A stretch of 5,157 nt of DNA, taken from assembly GCA_021502835.1 (NCBI GenBank), contig JAKFGP010000004.1, positions 1 through 5,157 of the forward strand, in the 5' to 3' direction. Below the pieces are notes generated by a model. It ran no database searches and was not told the DNA's origin. It saw only the letters and a list, made by a program, of their open reading frames with translations. Shown piece after piece: positions 1-5,157 of this stretch; position 1 is the stretch's first letter; each line of letters opens with the position of its first letter. This DNA comes from Streptomyces thinghirensis (lineage in GTDB: Bacteria; Actinomycetota; Actinomycetia; Streptomycetales; Streptomycetaceae). Position numbers and translations under genes: made by a program.

Positions 1-41
1 CGCCGTCCGCAGGCCATGGGCAAGGACCGACTCCGCGCCCT

Positions 42-77
42 CCTGGCCGGTCGGGCACGTATGACCGGTCGGCCAGG
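42..77. repeat. Inverted repeat, 8-bp arms around a 20-base loop
   Basis: The arms CCTGGCCG (42-49) and CGGCCAGG (70-77) are exact reverse complements. The interior also holds two direct copies of CCGGTCGG (47-54 and 65-72). The element lies about 60 bases upstream of the DUF2231-Rieske gene. It could be the terminator hairpin of a gene left of the window or an operator for the gene to the right. There is no T-rich tail, but actinobacterial terminators often lack one. In DNA this GC-rich, short GC palindromes also arise by chance, so the function is open. Confidence 0.35.
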
Positions 78-84
78 GCGCAGG
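63..84 (+). repeat. Direct repeat copy 1, upstream of the Rieske fusion gene
   Basis: This 22-base stretch matches 1071-1092 at 19 of 22 positions, and the last 15 bases, CGGCCAGGGCGCAGG, are identical. Each copy lies just ahead of a likely + strand start codon: this one about 50 bases before 135, the other about 23 bases before 1116. The placement suggests a shared upstream element, but chance similarity in GC-rich DNA is not excluded. Confidence 0.35.
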
Positions 85-134
85 CAGTGCCTTCGGCGCG
101 GCTGTTTGTCACCTGCCCTGGGGGGCCTCCGCCC

Positions 135-1049
135 ATGAGCACAAAGCCAGGTCGCCGCCGTATGGGCTGCCAGAACCCGGATGCTGTGGCTGCTCGACGC
201 CCTGGAGCGTGATCCCAGGGCGGACGCGGCGATCGACAAGCTCACCCAAGGGCGTGCGCGGGCGCTTCCCGCTGGGCCGGGCCCGAGACGCGTTGCACGG
301 CGGGTGGCTCGGCCATCCCGTGCACCCCTGAGCTGGTCCAGGTGCCGGTCGGCGGCTGGATGTCCGCCGCCGTGCTCGACCTGCGGGGCCGGCCGCACCC
401 GGAGAGGCCGGCCTCCTGGTCCGGGGGTCGGGCTGGCGGCGGCCGGTCCGGCCGCGCTGGCGGGCGCGGCCGACTGGGCCGTGAGCTGCACCGGCGGCGG
501 GGCCCGGGTGGGGCTGGTGCACGCCGTGGCCAACACGGCGGCCGTGGGACCGTACGGCGCCTCGCTCCTGTGCCGCCTCACCGGACGGGCGACAGCGGGC
601 CCGCGCCTACGGCTTCCTCGGGCTGACGGCGGTCGGCCTGGGCGGCATGCTGGGCGGCCACCTCGCCTACCGGCAGGCTTCCAGGAGCCAGCCACGCCGA
701 AGAGGTACCGCACGTCGTCAGCGAGAGGCTGGCACCGGGTCGGCACGGTGGACGAGGCTCCCCGCCGGCCGGCCCGTGCGGCGCGATGCCGTGGACGGCG
801 GTGCCGGTCCTGGTGGTGCGCGAGACCGGCGGCACCTTCCACTTGCACTGGCCGACCGGTGCAGTCATCTGGCGGGCCCGCTGTCCGAGGGCACGGTCGC
901 CGACAGGTGTGTCGAGATGTCCCTGGCACGGCAAAGCGTCTTCCCGGCCCTCGGACGGCTGGAACGTCCGGGGCCCCGCCACTGCGCCTCAGCCTGCCTT
1001 CGACACCCGTGCCGCCGAGGGACGCGTGGAGACTAGGTCAGCGGGGTGA
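135..1049 (+). pseudogene. DUF2231 membrane domain fused to ferredoxin-like Rieske [2Fe-2S] domain, frame-disrupted
   Basis: The N-terminal half is a DUF2231-type membrane domain and the C-terminal half a Rieske domain that should bind a 2Fe-2S cluster and pass electrons. Partner and physiological role are unknown. Segments appear in order in changing frames: LLDALERDPRADAAIDKL (from about 190), GRARDALHGGWLGHPVHP (ends at a TGA at 329-331), VQVPVGGWMSAAVLD, GLAAAGPAALAGAADWA (from 430), GLVHAVANTAAVG, AYGFLGLTAVGLGGMLGGHL (from 605), VPVLVVRETGGTFH, then the two cluster motifs. These are C-S-H at 860-868 and C-P-W-H-G at 918-932. They are 58 bases apart, one base more than 19 codons. The end is GWNVRGPATAPQPAFDTR with a TGA at 1047-1049. 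The first motif is CSHLAG without the extra cysteine of bc1-type Rieske proteins, so it is ferredoxin-like. About ten frame changes occur in 915 bases. The total of about 305 codons is near what I recall for this fusion. ATG 135 is chosen because a G-rich stretch precedes it; ATG 181 is the alternative. Confidence 0.87.
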
Positions 1050-1070
1050 GGGGGAGATGGCGGGACCAAC

Positions 1071-1092
1071 GATCGAGCGGCCAGGGCGCAGG
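1071..1092 (+). repeat. Direct repeat copy 2, upstream of the 1116 start
   Basis: This is the partner of the element at 63-84, with 19 of 22 bases identical including a 15-base exact core at 1078-1092. It lies between the stop of the Rieske fusion gene and the ribosome binding site at 1101-1106. A second short repeat, ACTAGGTCA, also occurs here at 1032-1040 and 1108-1116. Confidence 0.35.
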
Positions 1093-1100
1093 AGCGGACA

Positions 1101-1106
1101 GGAGAG
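1101..1106 (+). promoter_or_regulatory. Ribosome binding site for ATG 1116
   Basis: GGAGAG lies nine bases ahead of ATG 1116, a good Shine-Dalgarno match and spacing. It is the main reason to think a gene starts at 1116, since the protein that follows is not recognisable. Confidence 0.45.
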
Positions 1107-1115
1107 AACTAGGTC

Positions 1116-1667
1116 ATGGCATGGCATCTGGACGGCCGTCCCACGCGCGGCTTAGGCAAGGCGACTGCGGATGCACCGAACACAGCCTACTGGGCGGGAG
1201 AGGACCGCGAAGGCAGCGGCTACGCGGCGGCCATGACGGTTTCGGTGTCTAAGTACGGGGGTGGGGCGGCGGTGGGTCAGGGATGCGCGGTCGTCCGCTG
1301 CCGCACCGCCCGGCCTGGACGTGGCACTGACGGCGGTGGCGACGTTCCGGCTGGAGCCGGCTGCTGGAGCAAGGGCGTCGGTGATGAGTCCGCTGGAGGG
1401 CCCCCTTCACATACGTTCCAGGTCCCTGGCGGAACAGCCGAGTCGCACGAGGAGGCGGGCCTGAGGGCTGGGCGATACGTCGGCGAGCTGGGTGACGTGC
1501 CCGTTCTGCATGAAGCGTCTGGGCGGCCTTCGACCTCACCGCCGGGACAGCCGTTTCCGCCGCGCGCCACCCGTACCGCCAAGGGGGCTCTACCGCGCTG
1601 GCCGGCGCGGACGCCTCCTGCACCTGGCCGTACAGCGCGCTGGTGGCCAAGACGAACCGGCGACTGA
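1116..1667 (+). CDS. Candidate unrecognised reading frame, probably not faithful past its first codons
   Basis: The frame opens with MAWHLDGRPTRGLGKATADA after a good ribosome binding site and stays open for 183 codons. I recognise no family and see no signal peptide, membrane segment or metal-binding motif. Every recognisable gene around it changes frame about every 20-100 bases, so an uninterrupted frame this long is probably not the true protein beyond the first few dozen residues. From about 1300 other frames look as gene-like, for example DVALTAVATFRLEPAAGARA from 1318 on the same strand. A real gene beginning at 1116 is plausible, but its end and product cannot be set. Confidence 0.22.
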   Translation: MAWHLDGRPTRGLGKATADAPNTAYWAGEDREGSGYAAAMTVSVSKYGGGAAVGQGCAVVRCRTARPGRGTDGGGDVPAGAGCWSKGVGDESAGGPPSHTFQVPGGTAESHEEAGLRAGRYVGELGDVPVLHEASGRPSTSPPGQPFPPRATRTAKGALPRWPARTPPAPGRTARWWPRRTGD

Positions 1668-1805
1668 CCACCCCACACCGCGCCTGCCTACCGCCTCGCG
1701 GCCGCGCGGGCGCATGCGGGGCGGCCGCCGCCCCCGGGGCGGAGGTCCTACGTCGCATCGGCGGCCGGGGCGCATGGCCGCGTGCCGCTGCTCGGGACCG
1801 GGGCC
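1250..1805. other. Unassigned stretch, coding-like but strand and product unresolved
   Basis: GC-rich third positions suggest coding sequence, but the two strands share the same third positions here, so either could be read. The plus strand gives AGADASCTWPYSALVAKTNR near 1600-1665 and CPFCMKRLGGL near 1500. The minus strand gives FVLATSALYGQVQEASAPAS near 1605-1665 and MQNGHVTQLADVSPSP near 1465-1515. None matches a family I know. The single CPFC on the plus strand has no second metal-binding pair nearby. I see no RNA gene or mobile element. Confidence 0.4.
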
Positions 1806-2469
1806 TTACCGGGCGGCCCAGGGCGTTGGCGACCGCGCCGGGCGACTAAGGCGCGCACACGTCTTGCGCAGCAGGTCGACGGCGAGTTCGCGGCGGGGCC
1901 AGGTCCGGCGCGGGGTACTGACGCCGGCGGCGTTCTCCAGGATCTGGTCGGAGGTGACCCGGACGACGGGCGAACTTCCCTACGACCAGGGCCCGCGCAG
2001 CCCGGCCTGCGCCATCACCGACCGCAGGATCCCGAGGGAGGGCGCCCTGCCCCACGTGCATGGCCAGGTTCACCCGGCACCGGCCGGCGCACGGAGTGCT
2101 CTCCATGCCGGTCAGGCGTTCCAGTGTGCGGGCGGGGACGTGGAGTCGGGCCGGCCGGTCAGCCGCCGCTCCGCCTTCTCGCCCAGGCGCTATCGCCAGC
2201 ATTCTGGTCGTACCGGCCAGCAGTCTCTGCCAAGCAGTGCGCGCTTCACCGCGCGGCGGCGAGTACCCAGCGCGCCCCGGCTCACCTGCTCCCCCGGCCT
2301 CCGACGAGGTGCGCTGCCCGGGTCCGCTCAGCGGGCCTAGGCACAGCGGGTACCGCTGACGGCGGCCGCGCAGACCAGCAGGCAATGCGCCCAGACACCA
2401 GGATGTCTGGCGCTGTCGCGTCGGAGCTGCAGGTACTGGGCTCGTACTCCCGGCCCAGCTCGTCGGCAC
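1806..2469 (-). pseudogene. Likely small membrane protein of unknown function, frame-disrupted
   Basis: Reading the minus strand across frames gives a coherent protein: ARTAWQRLLAGTT (near 2250-2210), ARTLERLTGMES (near 2140-2100), RVNLAMHVGQGAL (about 2078-2040), GILRSVMAQAGLRGPW (about 2035-1985), RVTSDQILENAAGV (about 1965-1925), RRELAVDLLRKT (about 1897-1862) and GAVANALGRP (about 1840-1812). A TAA at 1808-1806 closes it if one more frame change occurs after the last segment. The glycine- and alanine-rich NLAMHVGQGAL and GAVANAL segments resemble membrane helices, and charged helices lie between them. I believe similar proteins occur in Streptomyces but cannot name the family. The N-terminus is unclear; GTG 2469 is the farthest start that fits, and ATLRHRADELGREYE lies just inside it in another frame. 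It lies downstream of ctaD on the same strand, with about 270 bases between, so joint transcription is possible. Confidence 0.5.
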
Positions 2470-2736
2470 GGTGGCGCAGGGTCGCCTAACATTTGGTGGG
2501 ATAGGCGGAGACGGTGGGCGAGCATAGTGCTGGGTGAGATCCTCCGCCAGCAGCGGTGGTCAGCCAGGGGAGGCGCTGCAGAGCGCCTGGCGCCTCCCGG
2601 TGTGCGGCTTGCGGGTGTTCTGGGCCGGAGGAAGCCTTTCCGCTCCGCTGCGATGCTCCCAGGCGCGACAGCTCGACACCAACATCCCGCGGAGGTGCCC
2701 GTCCGTCTGCCCTGGTCGCCTTTGTGGCCGTCTTTC
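2470..2736. other. Gap between ctaD and the downstream minus-strand gene, nothing assigned
   Basis: No recognisable protein segment, hairpin or RNA gene is visible. On the minus strand a frame runs through from the end of ctaD and includes MLAHRLRLSHQML near 2530-2490, but it shows no family likeness. The region may include the true start of the downstream gene. Confidence 0.3.
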
Positions 2737-4415
<1,679 letters not shown>

Positions 4416-4715
4416 CACAGTGCTCACTCGGCGGAGCGCCTGGTGGTTTGGCCGTTCGGGCGACGGTCCTGCCCTGCCGGCCGTGTGTTTCCTGGGCAGC
4501 GGGTGTCCAGCCTGCGTGGAAGGTAGTTCGCTCCGGTACAAGACCGCGCCTGCATCCAGCTGATCGCGGGCCGAATGGCCAGGTTCCAGTCGGACGGGTG
4601 ACGACGGGGAGCGCCGGGCACCGGCCGCGGTGACCGTGGCCGTTTCGTCCGCGGGCCACGGAAACCCGGCGCCGGACGGTGGCCGCCGGGACACCGGGAA
4701 GCGGAGGCGTTCGAC
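4416..4715. other. Divergent intergenic region between ctaD and the + strand gene
   Basis: About 300 bases separate two genes that point away from each other, so promoters for both should lie here. I see no clear -35/-10 pair, operator palindrome or RNA gene. Open frames cross it on both strands, which is usual in DNA this GC-rich, and none has recognisable protein content. Confidence 0.4.
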
Positions 4716-5157
4716 AGGAGGAAGCTGTGGTGGGCGGTTCTGGTCGCAGCCGCTGGGCGGCGGCCGTACGGCGGTCCCGGTCCGCTGCACTGGCCGACGG
4801 GCGGGCGGGCGACCGCTGGCTTCACCGTGACGGTCAACCGGCCGCCCACGGACGTGGGGTCCGGAGGGGGAAGCTGCCACCGCCCTGGACGAGCTGGCGG
4901 GAACGGATCGACGTGCCCGGATCCGCCCCGGCTCCGGGCGACGCGGCGCACGGCACTGGCGCGCGCGCGCCAAAGGGAGCCCGTGCCCGCCGCGTCGCGT
5001 CCGTGCCCGCGCGGCCGGGCCGGGCAGGACCTCGCGTCGTGGAGCTGCGGCGCGCGTTGCGCGACGCCAAGTCCCCTGCCGGAGGCGGGGGTGAGGTGCT
5101 GCGGCCCGACGCGCCACCCGCGACCCGCTCCACGCCGGGCGGAAAGCTGGTCGAACT
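4716..5157 (+). pseudogene. Conserved actinobacterial protein of unknown function, frame-disrupted and cut by the window end
   Basis: Joining frames gives a coherent protein. [13 protein letters not shown] (4716-4754) is a short N-terminal hydrophobic segment, probably a membrane anchor. [19 protein letters not shown] leads to DRWL (to about 4822), then [11 protein letters not shown] (4824-4856), ALDELA, ERIDV, and IRP-APGD (4921-4942, with one extra base between P and A). After a scrambled stretch that resembles RGTELA, one frame runs from about 5036 to the end: [13 protein letters not shown] (5036-5074), [20 protein letters not shown] (from 5093). I recall similar proteins in Streptomyces, with a V-T-V-N-x-P-P strand, a conserved R-x-R-P-A-P-G-D loop and the GGKL end, but know no function. 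The reading continues past base 5157. The start is unsettled: AGGAGGA at 4716-4722 could be a ribosome site for GTG 4727 or 4730, or part of the coding sequence. Confidence 0.6.

Noticed and set aside
181..1155. 324-codon + strand open frame as a single intact protein
   Set aside because: It contains only some of the DUF2231-Rieske segments. The cluster motifs C-S-H and C-P-W-H-G and the true C-terminus lie in the other two frames.
1116..1250. Possible DUF1326-like protein from the MAWHL start
   Set aside because: The cysteine motifs expected soon after the start in that family are absent in all three frames.
1492..2340. 282-codon + strand open frame
   Set aside because: Arginine- and proline-rich shadow composition without family likeness. 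It overlaps the minus-strand membrane protein segments, which form a more coherent protein.
4961..4970. Alternating GCGCGC tract
   Set aside because: It lies inside the coding region of the 4716-5157 gene and is expected in alanine- and arginine-rich GC-rich coding sequence.

Overview
The window is very GC-rich (roughly 70% by eye). Its recognisable protein motifs match those of Streptomyces and close actinobacterial relatives. Its defining property is that no recognisable gene can be read in one frame. Conserved protein segments appear in the right order and spacing, but hop between the three frames every 20-100 bases. Four loci on both strands behave this way. Either the sequence carries many uncorrected indels, as in a poorly polished long-read assembly, or the whole stretch is decayed. 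Most catalytic and ligand motifs survive across the frame changes, and I favour sequencing error, but I cannot prove it.

Layout from left to right. Bases 1-134 hold an inverted repeat and part of a repeated 22-base element. Bases 135-1049 (+) encode a frame-disrupted fusion of a DUF2231-type membrane domain with a ferredoxin-like Rieske [2Fe-2S] domain. Bases 1116-1805 have a good ribosome binding site and start at the left edge, but no product that I recognise. Bases 1806-2469 (-) look like a disrupted small membrane protein of unknown function. Bases 2470-2736 are unassigned. Bases 2737-4415 (-) hold an essentially full-length but frame-disrupted ctaD, cytochrome c oxidase (aa3 type) subunit I. 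It keeps the heme, CuB and proton-channel motifs, but has an in-frame amber codon where a tryptophan is expected. Bases 4416-4715 are a divergent intergenic region. Bases 4716-5157 (+) hold the disrupted, 3'-incomplete reading of a conserved actinobacterial protein of unknown function with one N-terminal hydrophobic segment.

The two recognisable functions are both respiratory or redox proteins of the membrane: a Rieske iron-sulfur protein and the catalytic subunit of a terminal oxidase. The oxidase subunit stands alone. No ctaC, ctaE, ctaF or qcr genes adjoin it, which suggests a second, accessory ctaD copy rather than the main bc1-aa3 cluster. I found no RNA gene, CRISPR array, transposase or convincing new biological system.
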